A stretch of DNA of 64,000 nucleotides from DATHKG01 sp035489435. Lineage in GTDB: Bacteria > Bacteroidota > Bacteroidia > Chitinophagales > Chitinophagaceae. Each line of letters begins with the position of its first letter. Within the stretch, counting starts at the first letter, position 1. The DNA is taken from the NCBI GenBank assembly GCA_035489435.1, contig DATHKG010000123.1; one strand, written 5' to 3'. Shown piece after piece: positions 34,783 to 43,617 of the stretch. Both the position numbers and the translations under genes were made by a program. A model generated the notes under the pieces. It had not been told where the DNA came from. It saw only the letters and a list, made by a program, of their open reading frames with translations, and searched no databases.

Positions 34783-37044
34783 ATGGAAAAGGTGCAATGG
34801 ATAGTTGAAGGAATGACCTGTTCAAACTGTGCGCTGACGGTCAATAATTACCTGCAAAAACAGGGATTGGAGCAGGTAAAAGTGAATCCGATAAACGGTG
34901 AAGTGAGTTTTCAGATAGAAGATGCGGCAAATAAGCCAAATCTCATCAAAGGCATAGGATCCCTGGGTTACCAGGTGGTTCAAACCGAAGGTGAGGCACC
35001 AGTTGCCGACAAGCGAATTTTTAAGAATCACAGGCAGCGGTTACTGTTCTGTCTTATTTTTACGGTTCCACTGATGCTCCACATGTTTGACCGGTGGATC
35101 CATATTCACTGGTTGATGAATCCCTATGTTCAGCTGGCCCTATGTCTCCCTGTTTTTATTGCCGGAATGGACTTTTTTGCGAGATCTGCCATCAAAAGCA
35201 TCCGCAACGGCTATCCGAATATGAATGTGCTGGTTACGATTGGCGCAGTTGCATCTTTTGCTTATAGCCTTACTGGTACTATTCTTAACCTGGGTCCGGA
35301 TTACCTGTTTTATGAAACAACTGCTTCTATAATAACCCTTGTTTTGTTTGGTAATTATCTGGAAGACGTTTCAATCCAGACAACACAAAGAGCCATCAGG
35401 TCACTGGCACGTTCACAAAAGGTAATGGCGAACATGATTGCCTTTGATGGTGACCACCAGGAGCTGATTTTCCCAGTAGAAAATACAGTACTGAAACATG
35501 GAGACCTGGTGCTGATCAAATCCGGCGAGCAGGTTCCTGCAGATGGCAAAATATTATGGGGTGATGCAGGTATTGATGAATCCATCATAACCGGGGAGAG
35601 CCTCCCGGTAGAGAAACATGCAAAAGATACAGTTATAGGGGGCAGCGTAGTGGTTGATGGTACATTGAAAGTATTGGTGACCGCTGAAGCCAGGGATTCA
35701 GTCCTATCCAACATTATCAATCTTGTTAATCAGGCGCAGGGAGAAAAGATGGAGATCAGGAAACTCGCAGATAAGATCAGTGCCATTTTTGTACCGGTAG
35801 TGTTGGTAATATCATTGATAACCTTCGTTATTAATTACCTGGTGCTTGGCAGTTTTGCGGATCCCCTGATGCGCAGTATTGCTGTACTTGTAATTGCCTG
35901 CCCTTGTGCAATGGGGCTTGCAACGCCGGCAGCAATTGCGGTTGGTTTAGGAAGGGCCGCAAAAAATGGCGTTTTGTTCCGTCATGCACAGAGCCTGGAA
36001 CTATTTAAGGATATCAGGCAGGTGGTTTTTGATAAAACAGGCACTTTGACCACCGGGCATTTTGTAATAGACAACTATAAAATTCTTAATACCCGGATAG
36101 ATGATGATGCTTTTAAACGGATCTTATTTTCTATCGAAAAATATTCAAATCACCCCATTGCCAAATCGATCAGCTCAGCCTGGAGAACAAAAAATGAAAT
36201 CCGCTGGGCTAAAGTGGAAGAAATAAAAGGAAGCGGCATGCAGGCCACAGACAAGGAGGGTAACATATACATGGCCGGCTCATACACCCACATCATTCGT
36301 TCGGTTACCCCTGAACTGAAGGATAGTCTCCCGGCCGCAGTTTCCGTTGTGGACCTTGGTTCCGGTGCGAACCATGGTTCCGGTGGATATCTGAAGGCGG
36401 ATAAGACAGCAACTGTTGAAGCCGGAAATGGGGATATGGATGGGCTGGAAGATGGACACAATCTTTATCTAACCATAAACGGTGAACTTGCCGGATGGGT
36501 TGATATGAAAGACGAGATTCGTCCCGAAGCAAAACAAGTTGTTAGTTATCTTAAATCAAAGGGTATAAAAACCTGGTTGCTGAGCGGTGACCGGAAAGCA
36601 AAATCCATATTGGTTGCAAAGGAACTGGGAATAGATAAAGTGATGGCAGAACAGAGTCCCGCGCAGAAGGCCGATTTTGTTGGAGAATTAACGGCAATGG
36701 CACCGACCGCGATGGTTGGCGATGGTATCAACGATGCCCCGGCGCTTGCCAAAGCAACCATTGGTGTGTCTATGGCCGATGCCTCACAGATTGCCATTGA
36801 AACCGGTGACGTTATCCTTATGAACAAAGGGCTGAAGAATCTTCCCCTGGCACTGGGCCTTGGCAAACACACCTATCTTACCATCAAGCAAAACTTATTC
36901 TGGGCATTTATTTATAACATCGTGGCAATACCTGTGGCTGCGGTAGGATTACTCACTCCAACCTTTGGTGCACTGGTAATGGGTCTTAGCGATGTGGTAC
37001 TTGCAGTTAACTCGGTTCGTTTGTTTGTTAAGAAAGTAGTGTAG
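34783..37044 (+). CDS. Heavy-metal (copper-type) P1B ATPase
   Basis: A 753-residue metal exporter. Order: one HMA domain with GMTCSNC (C13, C16), membrane helices from about residue 85, actuator domain with TGESLPV, transmembrane CPC at 373-375, phosphorylation site DKTGTLT at about 417, nucleotide domain with YSNHPIAKS, and MVGDGINDAPALAKA, then the last two helices with IYNIVAIPV. The CPC and YN residues fit Cu(I) export. Residues about 520-559 are a Gly/Ala/Asp-rich insertion absent from the usual compact nucleotide domain. Confidence 0.92.
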   Translation: MEKVQWIVEGMTCSNCALTVNNYLQKQGLEQVKVNPINGEVSFQIEDAANKPNLIKGIGSLGYQVVQTEGEAPVADKRIFKNHRQRLLFCLIFTVPLMLHMFDRWIHIHWLMNPYVQLALCLPVFIAGMDFFARSAIKSIRNGYPNMNVLVTIGAVASFAYSLTGTILNLGPDYLFYETTASIITLVLFGNYLEDVSIQTTQRAIRSLARSQKVMANMIAFDGDHQELIFPVENTVLKHGDLVLIKSGEQVPADGKILWGDAGIDESIITGESLPVEKHAKDTVIGGSVVVDGTLKVLVTAEARDSVLSNIINLVNQAQGEKMEIRKLADKISAIFVPVVLVISLITFVINYLVLGSFADPLMRSIAVLVIACPCAMGLATPAAIAVGLGRAAKNGVLFRHAQSLELFKDIRQVVFDKTGTLTTGHFVIDNYKILNTRIDDDAFKRILFSIEKYSNHPIAKSISSAWRTKNEIRWAKVEEIKGSGMQATDKEGNIYMAGSYTHIIRSVTPELKDSLPAAVSVVDLGSGANHGSGGYLKADKTATVEAGNGDMDGLEDGHNLYLTINGELAGWVDMKDEIRPEAKQVVSYLKSKGIKTWLLSGDRKAKSILVAKELGIDKVMAEQSPAQKADFVGELTAMAPTAMVGDGINDAPALAKATIGVSMADASQIAIETGDVILMNKGLKNLPLALGLGKHTYLTIKQNLFWAFIYNIVAIPVAAVGLLTPTFGALVMGLSDVVLAVNSVRLFVKKVV

Positions 37045-37074
37045 TTTAGGCAGCTCAGAGCTATTTATTACGAT

Positions 37075-37188
37075 TGTAAGTATCACTTAATCCAGTAAGT
37101 ACCCATCAATAATAAGTATCTATTAATCTTGTGAGTACCCATTAATAATAAGTATCCATTAAGCTTGTGAGCATCCATTAATAATAAG
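37075..37188. repeat. 36-bp tandem repeat between the P-ATPase gene and recQ
   Basis: Three 36-base units (37075-37110, 37111-37146, 37147-37182) plus six bases of a fourth. Each is built of two related 18-base halves containing AAGTAYCCATTAAT-like sequence. The array lies 30 bases after the P-ATPase stop and ends about 30 bases before recQ. Confidence 0.9.
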
Positions 37189-37217
37189 AATTTTAAGAAG
37201 ATAGTATTTACTTCCGC

Positions 37218-39125
37218 ATGGCAGAACCGATTCACCAGGTATTAAAAAATTATTGGGGTTATGATTCATTCCGTCCTTTGCAGGATGAGATTATACGGTC
37301 AATACTGAGCGGCAAAGATACATTGGCGCTACTTCCAACAGGTGGTGGGAAGTCGATTTGCTTCCAGGTGCCTGCCATGGCCACCGAAGGTTTATGTCTT
37401 GTGATCAGTCCGCTGATTGCTTTGATGAAGGACCAGGTTGAAAATCTGCGTCGCAGGGGGATTACGGCCTATGCGATCTTTTCGGGAATGAGCCGCAAAG
37501 AAGTGATTAATGTGCTGGAAGTCGCCATGCAAAGCAACTGTAAGTTTTTGTATGTATCGCCGGAGCGGCTTGAAACAAGATTGTTCAAAGAATATCTTCC
37601 CGCTCTCAGCATAAATCTTATTGCCGTAGATGAAGCGCATTGTATCTCGCAATGGGGTTATGATTTCCGGCCGCCTTACCGGCGTATTGCTGCCTTAAGA
37701 GAAGAATTACCCAATGTTCCCGTACTGGCCCTGAGTGCTTCTGCAACTACCCTGGTCCAGGATGATATCTGTACACAGCTGCAGTTTAAAAAACAGCTGG
37801 TTTTCAGGCAATCATTTGCAAGACCAAATCTTTCCTATTCTGCTTTCAGCACCGATTCAAAAATAAACCGGATCATAGAAATAATTAAAAAAATTCCGGG
37901 CACTTCACTGGTTTATTGCAAGAGCCGGAAGCGCACAAAATTTATCAGTGACCTGCTGCTCATGCAGGGTATCAAATCAGACTTTTATCATGCAGGGCTT
38001 TCACAGGAAGACCGAAGCCGCAAACAGGAAAGCTGGATTAAAAATGAAACCAGGACTATTGTTTGTACAAGTGCGTTCGGCATGGGCATCGACAAACCAG
38101 ATGTACGACTGGTAATTCATGCTGACACTCCTGATTGCCTTGAAAATTATTACCAGGAAGCAGGCCGTGCCGGGCGTGATGGGAAAAAATCATATGCAGT
38201 CCTACTGTATGATGCCAAAGAACTGGATGAACTTAAAAAGCAACCGGAAATCCGTTTTCCCGGCATCTATGAAATCAGAAAAGTATACCAGGCACTTGTT
38301 AACTACCTGCAGATCCCGACCGGACTGGGAGAAGGAAGATATTATGATTTTGACCTGAACGATTTTCTGAAGAAGTTTAAGCTGGACACCCAGCTGGTGA
38401 TTCATGCACTTAAAGCACTGGAACAGGAAGAAATGATGAGCTTTAATGAGCAGGTTTTCCTGCCTGCCAGGTTGCAGTTCATCTGCGGCAAAAACACACT
38501 TAGTGATTTTGAAAATACAAATCCTGAACTTACCCCACTGATCAAAACCTTACTCAGAACCTATGAAGGTATCTTTGATCAACCGGTACCCATTTTCGAG
38601 AAAAACCTTTCTTACCTGGTAAGATCAGACATCAACCAGGTAAAAGATGGTCTTAAAAAACTGCAGGCCTTTGGAATTGTAAGTTACCAGGCCCAGAAGG
38701 ATAAACCACAACTCCTGCTGATCCAGGACAGGATACGTGAAGACCAGGTTCGCATAAACCAGGAGTTATATCAACAAAGAAAAAAACAACTGGAAGAAAG
38801 GATCAGCAAAATGATTGAGTTTACTACCACAGTTTCTGACTGCAGAAGCACATATATAGGTTTGTATTTCGGTGATGAACAGATAAAGGACTGTGGTATC
38901 TGCGACAATTGCCTGAAGAAAAAATCATTGCCTCTTACAGCAGCCGAATTTGAAACCATACATCTTCGCATAGCCGAGATCGTTAGTAACGGGAAAATTC
39001 CCGGTGATGAGTTTTTTCGTTTGCTCCAGGGTATACGGAAAGATAAATTGCTAAAAGTCCTCAGTTTTCTGCAGGCAGAAAACAAGATTCTTATCAACGA
39101 CCGCGATGAGATCAGTTTACCCTGA
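37218..39125 (+). CDS. recQ: ATP-dependent DNA helicase RecQ
   Basis: A 635-residue 3'-5' helicase for recombination and fork repair. It has motif 0 (YWGYDSFRPLQDEII), Walker A LLPTGGGKSICFQ, DEAH in AVDEAHCISQWG, motif VI in QEAGRAGRDG, and a zinc-binding segment near residue 535-560 (DCRSTYIGLYFG ... CGICDNC). The HRDC domain typical of E. coli RecQ is not evident; the C-terminus is a shorter helical region, as in the RecQ-like short forms. It is preceded and followed by tandem repeat arrays. Confidence 0.94.
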   Translation: MAEPIHQVLKNYWGYDSFRPLQDEIIRSILSGKDTLALLPTGGGKSICFQVPAMATEGLCLVISPLIALMKDQVENLRRRGITAYAIFSGMSRKEVINVLEVAMQSNCKFLYVSPERLETRLFKEYLPALSINLIAVDEAHCISQWGYDFRPPYRRIAALREELPNVPVLALSASATTLVQDDICTQLQFKKQLVFRQSFARPNLSYSAFSTDSKINRIIEIIKKIPGTSLVYCKSRKRTKFISDLLLMQGIKSDFYHAGLSQEDRSRKQESWIKNETRTIVCTSAFGMGIDKPDVRLVIHADTPDCLENYYQEAGRAGRDGKKSYAVLLYDAKELDELKKQPEIRFPGIYEIRKVYQALVNYLQIPTGLGEGRYYDFDLNDFLKKFKLDTQLVIHALKALEQEEMMSFNEQVFLPARLQFICGKNTLSDFENTNPELTPLIKTLLRTYEGIFDQPVPIFEKNLSYLVRSDINQVKDGLKKLQAFGIVSYQAQKDKPQLLLIQDRIREDQVRINQELYQQRKKQLEERISKMIEFTTTVSDCRSTYIGLYFGDEQIKDCGICDNCLKKKSLPLTAAEFETIHLRIAEIVSNGKIPGDEFFRLLQGIRKDKLLKVLSFLQAENKILINDRDEISLP

Positions 39126-39161
39126 TCATCTTTTACATACATCCAACGATGCGGTCAATTT

Positions 39162-39254
39162 TCTGATCATCCATTATTTTTCTCATCATCCATCATTTTT
39201 CTGATCATCCATCATTTTTCTGATCATCCATCATTTCTCTGATCATCCATCATT
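39162..39254. repeat. 19-bp tandem repeat after recQ
   Basis: Nearly five copies of a 19-base unit, TCTGATCATCCATCATTTT, with single changes. It starts 37 bases after the recQ stop, whose own sequence CCTGATCATCTTTT resembles the unit, and lies in the convergent gap with the HerA-like gene. Confidence 0.95.
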
Positions 39255-39289
39255 GCCAGTAATACACAGACTGTATCTAACTGAGATCT

Positions 39290-40870
39290 TTAGAACCAGG
39301 AACTTTTTTTCTTTCTCGTAGAACTTCTTCCCCCCAGCCCCAATGCTCCTAATAATCCCCTGACGATGGTTGTAGTTGCAGTTCTCCCGATCTGGCGGGT
39401 AACCGAATTGTCAAGAACTTTTTCCAGGGTTGATTTTTCAGCCCTGCCCGAAGATTTTTTTGCAACCGTTTTTTGAGCTTCTTTTTCGGCAGCTTTCTCC
39501 GAAGCGATTTGTGCCGCTTCTTCCAGTTTGGCGTTTAATATTTCATAGGCACTATGCGTATCTTCTACCTCAGCATATTTTTTAGCCAGTTTGGATCCCG
39601 AAACCAGTGAATCAATTTCCATATCAGACAGCACATCCATCCTGGATCTAGGTGGTACCAACATGGTATGTACCAGCGGTGTTGGAATACCCTTTTCATT
39701 TAAGGCTGTAATAAATGCTTCACCTGTTCCCAGTTGAGTCAGTAATTCATCAACGTCATAGAAAGTGGTTTCGGGATAATTTTGTGCAGCCTGTTTGATA
39801 GTCTTCCTGTCGGCTGCCGTAAACGCACGCAATGCATGCTGTATTTTGAGACCAAGCTGACTTAAAACCGGCGCCGGTACATCCTGCGGATTCTGAGTGC
39901 AGAAGAAAATACCTACTCCTTTTGAGCGGATCAGTTTGATCACCGTTTCAATCTGTTGAAGCAATGCATCTGTAGCCTCCTGGAAAACCAGGTGTGCCTC
40001 GTCAATAAACAATACAAGTTTCGGCTTATCCATATCACCTTCCTCAGGCAGTGAACCATAAAGTTCGGCAAGAAGGCTTAACATAAACGTCGAGAAAAGC
40101 TTTGGCCTGTTCTGCATATCGGTGACCCTTAATACGCTGATCATGCCGCGGCCGTCATTCGAAATACGCATCAGGTCATCAACTTCAAAACTGGGTTCAC
40201 CAAAAAACACATCGGCACCCTGCTGCTGCAGTTCTATCACTTTTCTCAGTATCGTTCCGGTAGTAGTTGTGGATATCTTACCATATTCTTTTTCAATCTC
40301 AGCCTTGCCTTCATTGCCTGCAAATTGCAGAACCTTTATAAAATCCTTCAGGTCAAGCAGAGGCATTTTATTATCATCGCAATATTTAAAGATCATGGAA
40401 ACAACTCCTTCCTGGGTATCGTTGAGACCCAGTATTTTTGAAAGCAGCACCGGGCCGAATTCACTCACGGTAGCACGCAAACGAACACCTTTTTCCGTAC
40501 TCAGGCTCAGGAGCTCCACGGGAAAAGCAACAGGTTTAAAATCGCCCCCCATCCTGGTCATCCGCTCCGTAATCCTGTCACTGATCTCACCTGGCGCAGC
40601 AATACCACTCAGATCACCTTTGATATCCATCAACAGAACCGGCACACTGGCATCACTCAGTGCTTCGGCAAGAACCTGTAAAGTTTTCGTTTTACCGGTG
40701 CCCGTAGCGCCTGCAATGAGGCCATGACGGTTCATAGTACGTAAAGGAATATGGACGTCTGCACCTTTTATTAATTCGCCATCCAGCATAGCGGTGCCGG
40801 CGCGAAATGATTCACCTTTAAAAGTATAAGCCTGTTTGAGCAGGTCTGTAAAAGCAGTCTTGTCAGCCAT
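39290..40870 (-). CDS. HerA/YjgR-like ATPase (DUF853 family)
   Basis: A 526-residue P-loop ATPase of the HerA-FtsK group. It has Walker A GATGTGKTKTLQ (about residue 54), Walker B KLVLFIDEAHLVF (about 285), the sensor FFCTQNPQDVP and arginine-rich C-terminal regions, then an Ala/Glu/Lys-rich helix (450-490) and a basic tail (RKKKSSWF). This matches the DUF853 proteins of unknown role, which resemble DNA-translocating ATPases. No NurA nuclease is adjacent. The GroES-like gene lies 63 bases upstream on the same strand. Confidence 0.88.
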   Translation of the reverse strand: MADKTAFTDLLKQAYTFKGESFRAGTAMLDGELIKGADVHIPLRTMNRHGLIAGATGTGKTKTLQVLAEALSDASVPVLLMDIKGDLSGIAAPGEISDRITERMTRMGGDFKPVAFPVELLSLSTEKGVRLRATVSEFGPVLLSKILGLNDTQEGVVSMIFKYCDDNKMPLLDLKDFIKVLQFAGNEGKAEIEKEYGKISTTTTGTILRKVIELQQQGADVFFGEPSFEVDDLMRISNDGRGMISVLRVTDMQNRPKLFSTFMLSLLAELYGSLPEEGDMDKPKLVLFIDEAHLVFQEATDALLQQIETVIKLIRSKGVGIFFCTQNPQDVPAPVLSQLGLKIQHALRAFTAADRKTIKQAAQNYPETTFYDVDELLTQLGTGEAFITALNEKGIPTPLVHTMLVPPRSRMDVLSDMEIDSLVSGSKLAKKYAEVEDTHSAYEILNAKLEEAAQIASEKAAEKEAQKTVAKKSSGRAEKSTLEKVLDNSVTRQIGRTATTTIVRGLLGALGLGGRSSTRKKKSSWF

Positions 40871-40933
40871 AAAAATTATTATTACTTAAATCATGCAGCA
40901 ATTGCCAGTGTCTTACCCAGGTGTATCGAATGC

Positions 40934-41311
40934 TCAGAGATCTTCTTCTCTTTCCAGCATCAGGATCGCACTTTGCGGAACAATGTAATATTTTTCCCCT
41001 TCATACATAACTTCGGTGGCTCCACTGAGTAAAAAAATAGCAAGGTCACCTTCCCTGGTCTGTAAAGGGATATATTTCACAGGGTCCTCCTGGTGTTTCC
41101 AGGGTTCGTCATCAACCGGCATGGGGATTGCATAGCCCGGCCCGGTCTTGATCACATAACCCTGTTGTACCTTTTCTTTTTCCTGTACCCCTGCAGGCAG
41201 GTACAGGCCACTATCTGTTTTTTCATTGGCTTTGGTCAACCTCACCAGGACCCGGTCCCCTATTACTATGAGTTTTTTGAATCTGTTCTCAGCAGTTACA
41301 TGTAGTGCCAT
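40934..41311 (-). CDS. GroES-like co-chaperone family protein
   Basis: A 125-residue Cpn10-fold protein. The strands LIVIGDRVLVRLTKANEKTDSG, LYLPAGVQEKEKVQQGYVIKTGP, GDLAIFLLSGATEVMYEGEKY and YIVPQSAILMLE follow the GroES order, including the mobile-loop region. It has an insertion at about 60-85 (MPVDDEPWKHQEDPVKYIPL) not found in GroES proper, and groEL is not adjacent. It is probably a lineage-specific paralogue beside the main groES; its chaperonin partner is unknown. Confidence 0.82.
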   Translation of the reverse strand: MALHVTAENRFKKLIVIGDRVLVRLTKANEKTDSGLYLPAGVQEKEKVQQGYVIKTGPGYAIPMPVDDEPWKHQEDPVKYIPLQTREGDLAIFLLSGATEVMYEGEKYYIVPQSAILMLEREEDL

Positions 41312-41467
41312 ATATGTAAATAAACGACAAAAATTAATATTTAAACGATAACTTAGGAGTTATAAAATTGATGCATAAAGTGCATTATTAACAAAAGATT
41401 ATCCAGCCTTATTGATTACCCAACATCTAATGACATTTATTTGTTAGAGAAATAAAAAATAAAAAAC

Positions 41468-42175
41468 ATGGAAGGGAAAAAACCGAAAATTTTACTATGC
41501 GAAGATGATCAGAATCTTGGAATGGTGTTGAAGAATTACCTGGAACTGAACGATTTTGATGTTACTCTTGAGCGTGATGGCCGCCTCGGGCTGGCTGCAT
41601 TTCAACGTGAAAAATTTGATTTATGCCTGCTAGATATAATGATGCCGCATATGGACGGATTCACCATGGCGGAAGAGATACGTGATGTTGATCCAGACAT
41701 CCCATTGTTTTTCCTGAGCGCAAAAACCATGAAGGAAGACATCATCCAGGGATATAAACTTGGGGCAGATGATTATATTACCAAACCATTTGACAGTGAA
41801 GTGCTTCTGCTTAAGATCAAAGCAATCCTGAAAAGAAATGAAGAAGGTAACCGCGAACAGGAGAATAAAGAATACGATCTTGCCAGTTATCATTTTAATC
41901 CGAAACTTCGTGAGCTGAGCCATTCCGGCAAAATGCAAACACTGTCTCCAAAAGAAAATGAATTGCTGAAAATGCTTGCCGAGCACCTGAACGATCTTTT
42001 GCCAAGGGAACAGGCACTGAAAAAAATCTGGGGAAGTGATACTTATTTCAACGGTCGTAGTATGGATGTATATATAGCCAAACTACGCAAATACCTTAAA
42101 GATGACCCGGCAATTGAAATTGTTAATATTCATGGCAACGGGTTTAGGTTAGTTGTTCCTGTGCCGCAAGCTTAA
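41468..42175 (+). CDS. OmpR-type response regulator
   Basis: A 235-residue two-component regulator. The receiver domain (1-120) has D13-D14, phosphoacceptor D56 (CLLDIMMPHMDG), S84 and K106 (YITKPFD). The C-terminal winged helix (about 135-232) has LSPKENELLKMLAE and the recognition region NGRSMDVYIAKLRKYL. This resembles the RprY type of Bacteroidota. No histidine kinase is in the window, so it is an orphan here. It converges on ruvB across a large inverted repeat. Confidence 0.92.
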   Translation: MEGKKPKILLCEDDQNLGMVLKNYLELNDFDVTLERDGRLGLAAFQREKFDLCLLDIMMPHMDGFTMAEEIRDVDPDIPLFFLSAKTMKEDIIQGYKLGADDYITKPFDSEVLLLKIKAILKRNEEGNREQENKEYDLASYHFNPKLRELSHSGKMQTLSPKENELLKMLAEHLNDLLPREQALKKIWGSDTYFNGRSMDVYIAKLRKYLKDDPAIEIVNIHGNGFRLVVPVPQA

Positions 42176-42180
42176 CAGAA

Positions 42181-42305
42181 TTATGAGTGATGAGTTATGA
42201 GTGAGTTATGATTTGAATAAGTTATGAGTGAGTTAAGAAATTGGAACCTGGTTCCCATGCATCACTAACACACTCCACAACTCACTCATAACTCATCACT
42301 CATAA
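42181..42305. repeat. Heptanucleotide repeat, perfect 27-bp inverted pair (copy 3)
   Basis: The arm at 42181-42207 (TTATGAGTGATGAGTTATGA and seven more bases) is exactly complementary to the arm at 42279-42305, spaced by 71 bases. The apex contains the short palindrome GGAACC-T-GGTTCC. Each arm is built of ATGAGTK heptamers. It fills the convergent gap between the response regulator and ruvB and could act as a bidirectional terminator. Confidence 0.95.
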
Positions 42306-42312
42306 CTCATAC

Positions 42313-43341
42313 CTAAAATAACGTTGTTCCCGTTTGCGCGCCAGGTATCTTACCTAAGTGTGCATATGCTTTCTCCGTTGCTTCTCTGCCACGTGGTGTA
42401 CGTTTAATAAATCCTTCCTGGATTAGAAATGGTTCATAAACTTCTTCCAGCGTACCAGTTTCTTCACCTACCGCTGTTGCAATGGTCGTAATTCCGACCG
42501 GACCTCCCTTAAATTTTTCTATAATTGTTTGCAGGATCTTGTTATCCATTTCATCAAGACCATGAGAGTCTACATTCAATGCCTTCAATGCATGTTCAGT
42601 GATGGCAATATCTATTACTCCATTGCTCAGTACCTGTGCGAAATCGCGAACCCTTCTCAGCAAACCATTCGCTATCCTTGGAGTACCGCGGCTACGTCGC
42701 GCGATCTCAAATGAGGCGTCAGAAGTGATTTTTGTTGAAAGGATTTGAGCAGATCTCAATACAATTCCCTGTAAAGTAATTGCATCATAATATTCAAGCC
42801 TTGATTTGATGGCAAAACGCGATAACAAGGGAGCAGTTAACAGCCCACTTCTTGTTGTTGCCCCAACCAATGTGAAAGGCTCCAGGTTGATTTGAATGCT
42901 TCTTGCGCTTGGACCGCTATCGATCATGATATCCAAACGAAAATCTTCCATGGCGGCATAGAGATATTCTTCCACCACGTTGCTTAACCGATGAATCTCA
43001 TCTATAAACAACACATCATGTTTTTCAAGATTAGTCAGCAAGCCTGCCAGGTCTCCCGGTTTCTCAATCACCGGGCCTGAAGTTTCTTTAATATTTACGC
43101 CCAGTTCGTTTGCAACTATCCTCGACAGCGTTGTTTTTCCAAGGCCCGGGGGTCCGTGAAATAAAATGTGATCAAGCGCTTCTCCGCGTAGTTTAGCCGC
43201 TTTGATAAAAATCTTCAGATTTTCAATAATCTGACCTTGCCCCGCGAAATCCTGTATTTCCTGGGGCCTGATATTATTTTCGAATTCTTTATCAGAATTA
43301 GAAAGTATTTCTTTGCCGTTGTTTAAATTTGGATTTGCCAT
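42313..43341 (-). CDS. ruvB: Holliday junction branch migration ATPase RuvB
   Basis: A 342-residue AAA+ motor of the RuvAB complex. Walker A GPPGLGKTT is at 63-71, Walker B in VLFIDEIHRLS, sensor 1 in VGATTRSGLLT, sensor 2 arginine in RRSRGTPRIANGLLRR, and the winged-helix end in EPFLIQEGFIKRTPRGR. The length is standard. The partner ruvC is at 62.2 kb; ruvA is not seen. Confidence 0.97.
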   Translation of the reverse strand: MANPNLNNGKEILSNSDKEFENNIRPQEIQDFAGQGQIIENLKIFIKAAKLRGEALDHILFHGPPGLGKTTLSRIVANELGVNIKETSGPVIEKPGDLAGLLTNLEKHDVLFIDEIHRLSNVVEEYLYAAMEDFRLDIMIDSGPSARSIQINLEPFTLVGATTRSGLLTAPLLSRFAIKSRLEYYDAITLQGIVLRSAQILSTKITSDASFEIARRSRGTPRIANGLLRRVRDFAQVLSNGVIDIAITEHALKALNVDSHGLDEMDNKILQTIIEKFKGGPVGITTIATAVGEETGTLEEVYEPFLIQEGFIKRTPRGREATEKAYAHLGKIPGAQTGTTLF

Positions 43342-43482
43342 CTGTTATATCGTAAAACTACATCAATTGAGCTGATTAGCCATTGAAATGGACCAGTAAA
43401 TACAGGTTGGGTACCTCACCAGATCAGTTAATAGAAGGCTCTTAAATGAAAATATTAGATCCAAAAATGTTAACCCTCAGAT

Positions 43483-43613
43483 ATTAACCCACAAGAAATA
43501 ATCCACAAGAATTGACCACAAGATTTGACCACAAGTATTAACCACAAGTATTAATCACAAGTATTAATCACAAGAATTGACCTCAAGTATTAAATCAAAA
43601 GTATTAAACCACA
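43483..43613. repeat. 13-14-bp degenerate tandem repeat upstream of a small gene
   Basis: About nine to ten copies of a 13-14-base unit (CCACAAGTATTAA, with AATCACAAGAATT variants). It ends four bases before the start codon at 43618, so the whole 5' leader of that gene is repetitive. Confidence 0.92.
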
Positions 43614-43617
43614 ACCT

